Shown: positions 53,133-62,380 of the stretch, in pieces
Layout: each line of letters starts with the position of its first letter
Numbering within the stretch: the first letter of the stretch is position 1
From: Anaerocolumna sp. AGMB13025
GTDB taxonomy: Bacteria; Bacillota; Clostridia; Lachnospirales; Lachnospiraceae
Assembly (NCBI RefSeq): GCF_029689925.1
Contig: NZ_CP121445.1
Location: 6,692,501-6,756,500 of the forward strand
Length of the DNA: 64,000 bases
Direction of reading: 5' to 3'
Notes under the pieces: model-generated
What the model saw: the letters and a program-made list of their open reading frames with translations, nothing else
Database searches by the model: none
What the model was told of the DNA's origin: nothing
Program-made: the position numbers and the translations under genes

Positions 53133-55589
53133 TTACATCCTTTTAAAAGCCCCATCACTAATCCCGTATTCATGATGATAGATAGCGCCAAGAGTCCAGA
53201 GCCACCTACAAGCCGATGAAGTCCATACTTCTTTGTAAGTGGCGTTATTATTATGGGGCCAGTAAGGGAGATCCTCATCTTCGTTGGTTTCTATTCCAAC
53301 CGGAATCTCTCCGGTCATTTCTCCGGGCATAACTGCATATTGCTGTACATAACGGTCACCTTCACCGTATAGTAAGGATTGTCGGAATGGATTCCTGCCG
53401 CTTATCCAGTAAAGCTGATCCTTTGCAATCTGAACCAGCGAGATATCATTAAAATAGCTGCCGGTTGCTGCCGCGGCCATTCCCATAGCCAGATGAACGG
53501 CTGTATTCCCCCGGAAGGAAAACCATACGGGGAAGTTCTTTATATAATAACCATCACCTAAAGCAATTCCCTGTTTTAGCTGGGCTTTATAATGTTCCTT
53601 CTGCTCCTCATAGTCTACTAAAAGGTGAAGGAGTTTAAAAGTCTCCTTGTCCTCTGCTTCCTTCTCATGGTGAAGACCAGCCGGTATCATCCGGTAAGGG
53701 CTTGCATAGTTCATTACCAGCTTTAAGTAAGTGCCGTATAAACTAAGGGCCTTTTCCCATCTGGGCTTATCCTTATGATCAGGCTGTGTTTTACATAATA
53801 GTTCAAACGCTTTGGTAAACATATATTCTCTTGACTGGTGGTTATAATGTACGATACTTATTTTTTCTTCATCCCGGTAAAAAAATCCGGTAAACCCCTC
53901 TGTCTTGACTCCGGTCTCCTGACACTCTATGAGGCAGTTGCCATACCTCGCAGCGGTATCCCCATACAGCCTTTCCCCGGTTGCCTCATATAATAAAGCG
54001 GCGCACCAGGTTATCAGTGCATAATACTGGGATTTAGAGGAGGAGTAGGTGTGCTCCCACATGATGGGCAGTTCCATTCCAACCCTGATAAACCGTTCCA
54101 TTCCAAAAGCAAAATCTTCTTTGGCGATTTCAAGGCATTTAAAAGAAAGCTCTTTGTCGGATTCTTTCAGGGCACCTGCGGCCACTGTGCAGACTCCGCT
54201 GCAAAGAAGATTTTCAAAGGCATGGTTATGGTAACGCACTTTTTCATCATCCTCATCCCCGATTATCCCATTGGTCCATCTGACAATTCCCGCACTGGCA
54301 GCCCGGTAACCGTCTCCAAAACGGCTGCCGATTACAAATTCCAGCCCCCAGGAGGCTTCTTCTATTAGTCTTTCATATAAAAGTTCTGTTAAATCCATCT
54401 TACTGTCACTGATTTTACCAAAATCCTGCTGTCTTTCCTGTTTTAATTTTACGGCTTCTGCCATCTCAAACAAAGCCTGAGTCACTTCTGCCGTGTGAAT
54501 CAACTGCTGGGACATATCACCTGCGTCATGCCAGCCTCCACAAAAGGATATAATCTTATCTCCGTGCTTTGCTACCACATCCTTATGGCAATGACCATGT
54601 CTGCCGGGAACCGGATAACCGCACCGTTCACAGAACAGAAAGTTTACTACTTTCCATAATGCTTCCTCATAAACCTCTTCAGAAACTGTAAATGACTTGG
54701 TTATTCTCCCGCCTGCCTGTATATAGTAACTGCCCTCTTTATTTAGCGGGGAAAAATCCAGAATACGGTATTCTTTCCCAAGATAAGTACCCTTGCTGCA
54801 TAACCCTTCATACACAATTGATTTCGTACTGTCATCCATTATACAAAAGGAGTCAATCTCCATTGATGTAACGGCGGTTTTATCACCATTAAGAAAATAG
54901 CCGGAAGTTGAGTAGGCAATTCCTTCGTTGCAAAACCAACCCTTATCCGGTTCTGCCTTCTCTGTTTTCTCAAGACAGATCTCTTTTACCAGATACGATA
55001 CTTCCTCCCCTGTGGCAGTATCTTTTCCGTTTAACCTGCAGGAAAAGGCAAGCTCTGTTACCTGATCCCTGGCCATACTGCCAAATTCCCAGATGCATCG
55101 GTTCCACTCATGATTGATCAGATTCACCACATGATTGCCTTCCCGGTAATATTCATCTGGAATTTTTACAGTTCCCTGGTTTTTTATACTTACGTTTACA
55201 TTAACAACTCTGGAACCATCGCAATCGGGTTTCACATAAAAGGTCAGGCAGTTAAAGTTTTCCCAGTTCTCATTATTTATCTTAAGTTTAGCATGAACCA
55301 TTCCGTAAAAAGCATAGTCCCCGTCAGGACTCATTGCCTCCGGCCAGCAGTAGGTTACGGTGTTTCCCTTTAATCCCAGTATCAGACTGCCAGTATCATC
55401 TTCGTAACAGATTGTATTGCCTTCTCCCTCATGGGACAGGGCAGATTCCATGCCTTTTTTTAATACCGGGTTTTTTAAAAGTACATCCCGCTTCTCCCAC
55501 TCTTTTTCTAAAGCCCCCTCTTCATAAAGTGGCAAAGGTTTATGCAGGAAAGCAGACTGAATTAAATCCTTTTGAAACTGTTCCTTCAC
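53133..55589 (-). CDS. Glycoside hydrolase family 9 enzyme, probably intracellular
   Basis: 818 aa from the GTG at 55589, preceded by TAGGAGG; the upstream frame to 55643 overlaps the ThuA-like gene. No signal peptide is present. An N-terminal beta-rich domain (about 215-300, resembling the CelD Ig-like module) precedes the alpha/alpha barrel. The catalytic-base motif is GGWHDAGD (351-358, D355 and D358), and the acid is probably E787 in YKEVW. Most GH9s are secreted cellulases. GH9 exo-glucosaminidases are known from chitin loci, which fits the nagB/GH20 setting, but specificity is inferred. Confidence 0.85.
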   Translation of the reverse strand: MKEQFQKDLIQSAFLHKPLPLYEEGALEKEWEKRDVLLKNPVLKKGMESALSHEGEGNTICYEDDTGSLILGLKGNTVTYCWPEAMSPDGDYAFYGMVHAKLKINNENWENFNCLTFYVKPDCDGSRVVNVNVSIKNQGTVKIPDEYYREGNHVVNLINHEWNRCIWEFGSMARDQVTELAFSCRLNGKDTATGEEVSYLVKEICLEKTEKAEPDKGWFCNEGIAYSTSGYFLNGDKTAVTSMEIDSFCIMDDSTKSIVYEGLCSKGTYLGKEYRILDFSPLNKEGSYYIQAGGRITKSFTVSEEVYEEALWKVVNFLFCERCGYPVPGRHGHCHKDVVAKHGDKIISFCGGWHDAGDMSQQLIHTAEVTQALFEMAEAVKLKQERQQDFGKISDSKMDLTELLYERLIEEASWGLEFVIGSRFGDGYRAASAGIVRWTNGIIGDEDDEKVRYHNHAFENLLCSGVCTVAAGALKESDKELSFKCLEIAKEDFAFGMERFIRVGMELPIMWEHTYSSSKSQYYALITWCAALLYEATGERLYGDTAARYGNCLIECQETGVKTEGFTGFFYRDEEKISIVHYNHQSREYMFTKAFELLCKTQPDHKDKPRWEKALSLYGTYLKLVMNYASPYRMIPAGLHHEKEAEDKETFKLLHLLVDYEEQKEHYKAQLKQGIALGDGYYIKNFPVWFSFRGNTAVHLAMGMAAAATGSYFNDISLVQIAKDQLYWISGRNPFRQSLLYGEGDRYVQQYAVMPGEMTGEIPVGIETNEDEDLPYWPHNNNATYKEVWTSSACRWLWTLGAIYHHEYGISDGAFKRM

Positions 55590-55600
55590 GTAAAAGCCTC

Positions 55601-56383
55601 CTATCGGTTTTTGGTTGCTGTAACGTTTCCCGCCACAGCCCATTCACAGCTTCTTAATAACAGGGTTTTAAATTGGGGCGGTTCCATGGCAATAGTACTA
55701 TCCTCCATTAATCCGTGACCGGTATAATATTCCCATACGTGTCCGAGAATAAAATTCACCGTGTTTCCTTTTCCATACTTGCCTACAGTAAGGACCGGTT
55801 CCTCCCTGCCGGTACCATAAAGCCCCCATCTGGAGACCACCTCCGGGTTTGAATAAGCTGTTACCAGAATCTCTACCGGCACATTCCAGGGATTTTCCAG
55901 TAGGCAGAAAAGTTCTTCTTTGGTCCGAAACGGTGTGACTCCCTCTGTTATCGGATGTTTCTTATCCTTAGCCCAGTCAGTTATGGATACATCAAAATAA
56001 TTAAAATCACCGTGGTTTGCGGTTTCTCTCCATAAGAGACCAATCATCTTCTCTATTTCAGGATTATCCTCAAAGCAGGGATGAAGACCGTGATAGAATA
56101 AAACTCCTTTACCTTCCCTTACTGCTTCTGCCAGATTCCCTTCCGCCGCTTTATTATTCTTCCAGTATTCATCGGAGCAGAGAAAGAAAAACAAATCTGT
56201 TTGAAAGACCTTTTTCCGGTCAGTCATATACTCATCTATGGAAACGCAGTCCTTGGAATAGGTTCCTGCAATTTCCACTTCAAAAATGCCTGTTTCCTTA
56301 AGCCATCTGCTTACAATGCTGCAAATACGATTTACATCATGTCCCATAGGACTTACCAACATTACTGCGCGATATTTCTCCAT
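55601..56383 (-). CDS. ThuA-like glutamine-amidotransferase-fold protein
   Basis: 260 aa. The fold is recognisable from GKGVLFYHGLHPCFEDNPEIEKMIG, KKHPITEGVTPFRTKEELFC and GKGNTVNFILGHVWEYYTG, all typical of ThuA domains. There is no catalytic Cys triad. ThuA genes accompany sugar dehydrogenases in trehalose and related pathways; the exact reaction is unsettled. It is positioned between nagB and the GH9 gene, 11 bases before the latter, so it belongs to this operon. A GGAGA site precedes the ATG. Confidence 0.82.
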   Translation of the reverse strand: MEKYRAVMLVSPMGHDVNRICSIVSRWLKETGIFEVEIAGTYSKDCVSIDEYMTDRKKVFQTDLFFFLCSDEYWKNNKAAEGNLAEAVREGKGVLFYHGLHPCFEDNPEIEKMIGLLWRETANHGDFNYFDVSITDWAKDKKHPITEGVTPFRTKEELFCLLENPWNVPVEILVTAYSNPEVVSRWGLYGTGREEPVLTVGKYGKGNTVNFILGHVWEYYTGHGLMEDSTIAMEPPQFKTLLLRSCEWAVAGNVTATKNR

Positions 56384-56416
56384 GTTCTGATCTCCTTATA
56401 TCTTCCAAAACCTTTA

Positions 56417-57142
56417 CTATAACCTGGATGCAGCCTCTGCGTCCAGTAAAACTTCACAGTTTGGATGAAGTTGTAAAACCGAAGCCGGAATATCTGTCGT
56501 TACCGGTCCCAATACAGCCTGTCTTATAATTTCTGCTTTATGCTTACCCTTGGCAATCAATACTATTTTTTTTATCTGCATTATATTTTTAATCCCTAAC
56601 GTTAAGCCCCCCAAGGGATAGGTTTCGTCTACACGGGTTTCCTTCCTTACCCTGGCTTCAAAAACCGGATCCATGGGAGATACCCAGGTAGTACTTTCAA
56701 AGGGTGTTCCCGGCTGGTTAATCCCAATATGTCCGTTCCAGCCGATTCCAAGCATCTGCAAATCTGCGCCGCCGGCTCTTAAAAGGGCTTCCTCAAATTT
56801 CCTGCACTCTAGCTCAAAGTCTTCACTCATAGTAGGCGGCATAATAAAATTTTCTTCCGGTATATGTAACGTATCACAAATCTGTGTTTTTATCATTGCA
56901 TAACAGCTCCCGGCATACGTTCTCGGAAGGTTGGTAAGTTCATCTACATTAAAAATACGTATCTCTTGTGTGGGAAATGGATTTGCATGATATATTTCAC
57001 TTACGATCCGATGCATATTCTTAGTTGTCTGTCCCGTAGACAATCCAATTACAGAATCTTTCTTTTTTAACATCTGCCCGATGATAAGCCAGGCAGCTTT
57101 TTGGTCAAATTCATGTTCATTCTTCGCTATAATAATCTTCAT
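56417..57142 (-). CDS. nagB: Glucosamine-6-phosphate deaminase NagB
   Basis: 241 aa. NagB features include IGLSTGQTTKNMHRI, FNVDELTNLP with the active-site Asp, and LGIGWNGHIGINQPG with the catalytic His. It converts glucosamine-6-phosphate to fructose-6-phosphate and ammonia, feeding glycolysis. No nagA (deacetylase) lies nearby, so either the substrate is de-acetylated glucosamine or nagA is elsewhere. It follows the ROK kinase by about 140 bases. Confidence 0.95.
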   Translation of the reverse strand: MKIIIAKNEHEFDQKAAWLIIGQMLKKKDSVIGLSTGQTTKNMHRIVSEIYHANPFPTQEIRIFNVDELTNLPRTYAGSCYAMIKTQICDTLHIPEENFIMPPTMSEDFELECRKFEEALLRAGGADLQMLGIGWNGHIGINQPGTPFESTTWVSPMDPVFEARVRKETRVDETYPLGGLTLGIKNIMQIKKIVLIAKGKHKAEIIRQAVLGPVTTDIPASVLQLHPNCEVLLDAEAASRL

Positions 57143-57285
57143 TGCGCGATTCCTTCTAATCCTTTCTTAATATATCTCCCTTCAGGCAATTGGGAAACTA
57201 TGCAATAATGGTGTTTTTTAATTACCCTAGATATCTCCGGTGTTCCTGAAAGGGGCATATATCCTGTAATTTCTTTATTTAAATT

Positions 57286-58245
57286 TTATATCAGCCTGTG
57301 TTTAAGTTCCTGTAGCTTCACAATTCCCTGTGCTCCGGCGCCAATAAGCCCTACCAAACCGGGGTTGAAATTAGATTTTATTACTCCGTTTTTTACCCCT
57401 CTCATGGTAGAAGGATTCAGTTTTTCACAGATTTTAGGTAAAAGCCATCCATCACTTACAACACCTCCGCCTAAAACAATGGTATCCGGATCAGTGGTCC
57501 TAACCAGATTCATAATCAGGTTGCTAAGGTTATCCATTGCCTGTTCTGTCAGTTTCATACAAAGAGCGTCCCCCTGGTCCGCCCCTTTAAAAATTTCGGA
57601 TACATTTACTTTCCCCTTCCCTACACCTTCAAGTCTGGTAGGATACTGGTCTAATAAGCAAACTGCCTGTTTTGAAAAACCAGAGCCGGAAGCAATTCCT
57701 TCCACACATCCGTGCCTTCCGCATATACAGATTTCCTCTCTGGATAAATCTACTACGCAGTGCCCTACTTCGCCACTGTTATTGTTTGCCCCTCTTAAAA
57801 TATTTCCCTCCACCACAAAGCCTGCGGCAATTCCGGTTCCGATATTTAAATATATAAAGTTATCACTATATTTTCCCTGTCCGAACATCATCTCAGCTCT
57901 TGTGGCGCATTTTACGTCATTATCAACGGCAGCGGGTATACCAAGTTTATCTGATATCAGTGCGGCCAAGGGTATCGGAGTTGTTTCTACATGGTCCATG
58001 GACCGCCAAATCCCCTTTGCATAATCAACAACACCGACAACACCTGCTCCTGCTGCCTTTGGTTTGCCTACAAAACCGGCTTCCCCGATATAATCCGTAA
58101 GACAGGAAAGAATATAGGCCGCAGCTTCCGTATGTTTTTTAATTCCTGTATCATAGCGTTTGCTGTTTAATATCCTGCCCGTTTCATCTATCTCACCAAT
58201 CAGCAGTTTAGTACCGCCAAAATCACATCCAATGAATGTATCCAT
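57286..58245 (-). CDS. ROK-family sugar kinase
   Basis: 319 aa from the ATG at 58245, with TTTGGAGG upstream. The ATP loop is CDFGGTKLLIGEI, and a second phosphate site is VLGGGVVSDG. The zinc-binding ROK cluster CICGRHGCVE is intact. There is no N-terminal helix-turn-helix, so it is a kinase rather than a repressor. In this setting a glucosamine or GlcNAc kinase is likely, supplying NagB (inference). Confidence 0.92.
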   Translation of the reverse strand: MDTFIGCDFGGTKLLIGEIDETGRILNSKRYDTGIKKHTEAAAYILSCLTDYIGEAGFVGKPKAAGAGVVGVVDYAKGIWRSMDHVETTPIPLAALISDKLGIPAAVDNDVKCATRAEMMFGQGKYSDNFIYLNIGTGIAAGFVVEGNILRGANNNSGEVGHCVVDLSREEICICGRHGCVEGIASGSGFSKQAVCLLDQYPTRLEGVGKGKVNVSEIFKGADQGDALCMKLTEQAMDNLSNLIMNLVRTTDPDTIVLGGGVVSDGWLLPKICEKLNPSTMRGVKNGVIKSNFNPGLVGLIGAGAQGIVKLQELKHRLI

Positions 58246-58337
58246 TATTTCCTCCAAAAACTCTTATGTTTGATAAACAACGTCTGTATAACAGGCACAT
58301 TATTAATAAATTACCTGGAAAACCGACCTTCATGCTT

Positions 58338-58410
58338 AAAAAAAGGGCTGTCTTATCGGTTCACAATTTAACTTAACCTATGTAAACTTCAATTCCTGAC
58401 AACCCTTATA
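58338..58410 (-). terminator. Terminator of the importer operon
   Basis: On the minus strand AAGGGTTGTC pairs with GACAGCCCTT, which is followed by a run of T, 58 bases after the stop of the binding-protein gene. It partly isolates the importer from the catabolic genes downstream. Confidence 0.6.
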
Positions 58411-58467
58411 AATTTTGTATTTACCAGTTCAACAGCATAGTACTTGTATGACTATCTTTTCGGATAA

Positions 58468-60111
58468 TCACTTGCTATTATTATAATCCTGCATCTGTTT
58501 TTCCACTTCCTGCATATAGGAATCGATTCCGGCATTGGTAAGGGCATCTCTATACTGTTTCACCGCGTCTGATGGATCTCCGGCCTTACCAAACTGGATT
58601 GCAGGCAGCCAGGTAGTTCCGGCTTCATTAATGGCTGTAACCTGTGAATTAACAGTAGAAGTATCTACGATAAAGGAGCCCCAGGGATTCATTTTAGTCC
58701 AAGGTTTGATTTTGGCATTCACTTCATCAATCTGTTCCTTGAATGGATTGAATTCAGGAATTTCCAAAGCATCATTTCTGGTGCTCCACATATCCCAGAT
58801 GTAATCATCTCTGTCTTTATCATACCCTTCCGGTTTTTCACGGTAGCCGTCTTTGTTTACAACATACTGCTGCCCTTCTATCCCGTACTGGGTAAGGTGA
58901 TAGATATCCTTATCATACTGGAATAAGTCATACATCATTAAGGCTCTTTCCGGATTCTTTGCATTGGCGGTAATGGAACAGGAATCCTGAGTCATTACGT
59001 CTGCCACACAATATCCTCTCTTTTCATCAAAGAAGAACGCGCCAAGTTCTGCCTCCGGGTTTTCCTTGGCAAGCTCCTGGAATAAGGGATAATAGTTTGA
59101 TACGTTCATGCTGTATAAGCCGGATTTGCCGGACAGAAAAGCAGCCTTTGTATCAATGGTTGCAGACATAACGTCCTCCGGCCAGAAACCTGCATCCCCC
59201 CATGCTTTCATCTTCTTTGCAAAATCTATAAATTTATCATCAAACACCGGTGATACTGCCGTCCAAGGCTCCTCATAGCTTTTGTTGGCTACCGGACAAG
59301 CCATTCCAACGCTTCCCGGTCCTAATATATAATCCGTATCCTGTCGCATCCACAAGGAATATAATTCGTTGGAGGCAGCGCTGCCGCCTACATTGTAAGG
59401 AACGGCGTCCGGTTTATTATCTTTTACACCTTTTAAGTATTGTTCCAGGGTATCCATGGAATTCACATTTTCAATTCCAAACTCCTTGGCCCAGTCTTTG
59501 CGGTAAGCAAATAAAGGTGTGGATAACTGCCATTTTCTATGTTCTGGAAGTGCTACAATCTTGCCTTTATAGGTACAGCCATCCCATTCTTCTTTCTTAG
59601 TATCTGCCCACAACAAAGGTGCATAGTAAGGAAGCATTTCAGACATATCCATAAACGCATCTTTTTCTGAGTTTTCCCACAAATTAAGCCAGGTGGAAGA
59701 AGTGAAGATTAAATCGATATCACTTCCTGATACCAGTTCCATCTGATATTTGGTTTCATAGTTGTTCCATTCAATCCACTGTATCTCCAGTTCCGCATTC
59801 AAACGTTCTTTCAATTCTTTATTTAATTCCGCCAGTACCTTTTTATCTGCTCCGCCAGCCGGGGGATCTCCCAGAACAAGCATTTTCACCGTAACAAATT
59901 TAGAGGTATCTATTTTACCGTCTTTAACGGGAGTATTACCGCTTGGTCCCTTAAAATTACCCTCACCGCTTCCTTCTGTGGTTCCAGCAGCCTGATTACT
60001 GCCTGGATCTGAATCAGTTGCCTTCGTCTCTTTGGATTTGCCGCAGCCTGATAAGGACAGGCAAAGCATACACACAAGCATGATTACGGAAATCAGCCTT
60101 TTCATTTTCAT
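58468..60111 (-). CDS. Extracellular solute-binding lipoprotein, LplA-type
   Basis: 547 aa from the ATG at 60111, eight bases after AAAGGAGAG. The lipobox is SLSGC with C23. It is longer than a standard binding protein and matches the LplA/AlgQ-like group that pairs with LplB/LplC permeases. Recognisable segments are DLIFTSSTWLNLWEN, GKIVALPEHRKWQLSTP and ALMMYDLFQYDKDIYHLTQYG. It should bind an oligosaccharide outside the cell. The two permeases lie upstream in the same operon. Confidence 0.92.
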   Translation of the reverse strand: MKMKRLISVIMLVCMLCLSLSGCGKSKETKATDSDPGSNQAAGTTEGSGEGNFKGPSGNTPVKDGKIDTSKFVTVKMLVLGDPPAGGADKKVLAELNKELKERLNAELEIQWIEWNNYETKYQMELVSGSDIDLIFTSSTWLNLWENSEKDAFMDMSEMLPYYAPLLWADTKKEEWDGCTYKGKIVALPEHRKWQLSTPLFAYRKDWAKEFGIENVNSMDTLEQYLKGVKDNKPDAVPYNVGGSAASNELYSLWMRQDTDYILGPGSVGMACPVANKSYEEPWTAVSPVFDDKFIDFAKKMKAWGDAGFWPEDVMSATIDTKAAFLSGKSGLYSMNVSNYYPLFQELAKENPEAELGAFFFDEKRGYCVADVMTQDSCSITANAKNPERALMMYDLFQYDKDIYHLTQYGIEGQQYVVNKDGYREKPEGYDKDRDDYIWDMWSTRNDALEIPEFNPFKEQIDEVNAKIKPWTKMNPWGSFIVDTSTVNSQVTAINEAGTTWLPAIQFGKAGDPSDAVKQYRDALTNAGIDSYMQEVEKQMQDYNNSK

Positions 60112-60172
60112 AACTCTCTCTCCTTTGGTTATATGATATCGTTTTTGCTTCCTGTATTTATGTAACCCCACA

Positions 60173-61078
60173 TTATCCTTTTACGGCCCCCACCGTAATA
60201 CCGGATATAAAATACTTTTGGACCATAGGGTACGCTAAGATTACCGGTCCGGTAGCAAGTACCGCCGTTGCCATCTTCACTGTTTCAAGAGGCAGATCCT
60301 GCATCTGTATGTTCCGCCCAGCCATAGAATTTTTTAAATACTGGGCCTGGTTTATTAAGTTATATAACAAAAGCTGCAACGGACGGAATTTTACGCTGTT
60401 ATCCAAAAATAACATGGCATTATACCATTCATTCCAGTACCCCAGACCGATAAACAAACCAATTGTGGCAAGGGCGGGTTTTGACATGGGGAATATAACC
60501 CTGATAAAGGTTTTAAAGGGTGAGGCCCCGTCAATATTTGCTGCCTCGCTGACCGAATGGGGAATGCTGTTCCTTATATAATTTTTCATCATAATAATAT
60601 TCCAGGCGCTGATTAACGACGGTAATAAAACCGCCAGATAATTATTTTTTAACATCAGATATCTGGTCATTAACAAATAAAAGGGAACCAGACCTCCTGA
60701 AAATAATGTTGTAAAAAATAAAAATAAGGATACTTTATTTCTTCTCTTAAAGTCCGGACGCTGCAATACATAGCCGGTCATTGCAGTGATAAACAGACCA
60801 AGGCTTGTTCCTGCCACAGTTAATAGTATGGTCACGATATAGGAACCAATAATTTCGCTGTCATTTTTTAAGATAACTTCATAAGCAAAGGTGGAAAACT
60901 TCCTTGGAATCAGGCTGTATCCTTCTAATACCAAAGTTTTTTCATCCTCAAAAGAAGCCGACACCATAATAAGAAAGGGCAGTAGACAAGCCAAAGCCAA
61001 AAATCCGATAAATAAATATCCGATTATGCGAATGACACGCCCCGATAAATCATCTTTCATTTTTTTATTCCTGTTCAT
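60173..61078 (-). CDS. Carbohydrate ABC permease, LplC-type
   Basis: 301 aa from the ATG at 61078, eight bases after AGGAG; the frame reaches 61114. There are six membrane helices. The EAA loop is SIPHSVSEAANIDGASPFKTFIRVIFPMSKPAL. The C-terminal QKYFISGITVGAVKG is the standard LplC ending. The LplB-type permease gene ends 10 bases upstream. There is no ATPase in the locus. Confidence 0.92.
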   Translation of the reverse strand: MNRNKKMKDDLSGRVIRIIGYLFIGFLALACLLPFLIMVSASFEDEKTLVLEGYSLIPRKFSTFAYEVILKNDSEIIGSYIVTILLTVAGTSLGLFITAMTGYVLQRPDFKRRNKVSLFLFFTTLFSGGLVPFYLLMTRYLMLKNNYLAVLLPSLISAWNIIMMKNYIRNSIPHSVSEAANIDGASPFKTFIRVIFPMSKPALATIGLFIGLGYWNEWYNAMLFLDNSVKFRPLQLLLYNLINQAQYLKNSMAGRNIQMQDLPLETVKMATAVLATGPVILAYPMVQKYFISGITVGAVKG

Positions 61079-61088
61079 AAGCATTCTC

Positions 61089-62084
61089 CTAAAATAGTGC
61101 ATACTCCGGTTCAACTTTTTTCACGATTGCATTGGTTGTCAATACCAGGATAAATCCGAACACGGATTGTACAAAGGATACCGCAGCTGCCGTACTAAAC
61201 TGGAAGTTATTTGTCATGGCGCGGAATACATAAGTTTCCAGTACATCCGTGGAACCATGCAAAATCACGTTACTGCTTCCGATCATATTGTAGAACAAAT
61301 CAAAATTACCTCGTAAAATACCCCCGATTGACAATAATACCAAAATAATAAGGGTCGGTTTTAAACTCGGAAGGGTAATATAGCGAATACGTTGAATCGT
61401 ACTTGCTCCATCTACCTGTGCAGCTTCCAGTATCTCGTGGTCCATGCCAGTCAGTGCCGCAAAATAGACAATTGACCCATATCCTGCACCTTTCCACAGA
61501 TTCACCAGGACTAAGATAGCCGGCCATGCAGAAGGCATGGAGTATACCGACACATTCTCCCTGCCAAGCCTTGCAAGGATATCCCCAAGAATACCATTCG
61601 TACTGTTAAAAATAGCAAAGCTAAATAATCCAACTAATACATACGAGATAAAATTCGGTAAGATAATAAATGACTGGGACAATTTACGGAATTTTTTACT
61701 TCTGATCTCGTTTAACAATATTGCTATGGTAATCTGCAGAACGTGGCTCGTTACCAGGAAGGCCAGATTATATAAGACCGTATTACGGACTAATAAACCC
61801 AGTTTGCCAGACATGGTAATGAATTTTAGATTATCAAGTCCAACAAAGGGACTTCCAAAAATTCCTTTTGCATAATTAAAATTTGTAAATGCAACATAGA
61901 TTCCAGGCATTGGTAAATACGCAAAAATTAGAAAGTATAAAATCGTCGGAAGGCACATGATTAAAAATGCCCTGTCCTTTTTCATGGAACTCTTCCAACT
62001 GCTAAAGCTGCCCTGCAAAACTGCTTTTTGCAGTCCGGACCTCGTTCCTTCTGTCGATTTCAACAAGCAATCACCCCTTTTCAT
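61089..62084 (-). CDS. Carbohydrate ABC permease, LplB-type
   Basis: 331 aa from the ATG at 62084, but that ATG has no ribosome binding site. AAGGGGTGAT lies just inside the frame and would serve a TTG at 62066, giving 325 aa; MKKDRAFLIM near residue 34 is also possible. The first membrane helix starts after that point in every case. The EAA loop is DHEILEAAQVDGASTIQRIRYITLPSLKPTL. It is the first gene of the importer operon, immediately downstream of a LacI/CcpA-type operator. Confidence 0.9.
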   Translation of the reverse strand: MKRGDCLLKSTEGTRSGLQKAVLQGSFSSWKSSMKKDRAFLIMCLPTILYFLIFAYLPMPGIYVAFTNFNYAKGIFGSPFVGLDNLKFITMSGKLGLLVRNTVLYNLAFLVTSHVLQITIAILLNEIRSKKFRKLSQSFIILPNFISYVLVGLFSFAIFNSTNGILGDILARLGRENVSVYSMPSAWPAILVLVNLWKGAGYGSIVYFAALTGMDHEILEAAQVDGASTIQRIRYITLPSLKPTLIILVLLSIGGILRGNFDLFYNMIGSSNVILHGSTDVLETYVFRAMTNNFQFSTAAAVSFVQSVFGFILVLTTNAIVKKVEPEYALF

Positions 62085-62091
62085 TTTGTTT

Positions 62092-62105
62092 TGAAAACGT
62101 TTTCA
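62092..62105. promoter_or_regulatory. Perfect 14-bp LacI/CcpA-type operator
   Basis: TGAAAACGTTTTCA is a perfect palindrome matching the cre consensus TGWAANCGNTNWCA and typical LacI-family operators. It lies just downstream of the importer promoter's -10, where bound repressor would block transcription. Confidence 0.8.
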
Positions 62106-62112
62106 CGTTAAC

Positions 62113-62141
62113 AATATAGCACACCCCCTTTTTCTTGTCAA
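62113..62141 (-). promoter_or_regulatory. Promoter of the importer operon
   Basis: Read on the minus strand, TTGACA (consensus, 62141-62136) and TATATT (62118-62113) are separated by 17 bp. The operator at 62092-62105 follows 7 bases later. Confidence 0.8.
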
Positions 62142-62270
62142 TACATTGTTTATTTTGATTGATTAACCAATTTTAAAAGCCTTTTTATTGTGTATTATTA
62201 TGTTTTTTATATTATTTTATCTGCTTTAAAATTTATTTACTTAGTTTTCACCTTACTTTTTTTCAATGCA

Positions 62271-62284
62271 AGAAAACCTTTTCA
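62271..62284. promoter_or_regulatory. Second, weaker operator before the LacI gene
   Basis: AGAAAACCTTTTCA matches the first operator at 12 of 14 positions. It sits directly upstream of the regulator's own -35, suggesting autoregulation. Confidence 0.5.
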
Positions 62285-62291
62285 AGTTCTA

Positions 62292-62320
62292 TTGCATTAT
62301 TTCTCAAATCGTGCTATATT
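62292..62320 (+). promoter_or_regulatory. Promoter of the LacI-family regulator gene
   Basis: TTGCAT (62292-62297) and TATATT (62315-62320) with 17-bp spacing, 60 bases before the ATG. Confidence 0.55.
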
Positions 62321-62380
62321 TAATTAAGCTGGTGATTCTGCTTAAGAAATTTCCTGCAGCGCTAAGAAAGGAACAGTTTT

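Noticed and set aside
57365-58024. 219-codon plus-strand frame
   Set aside because: Antisense shadow of the ROK kinase, whose ATP and zinc motifs are intact.
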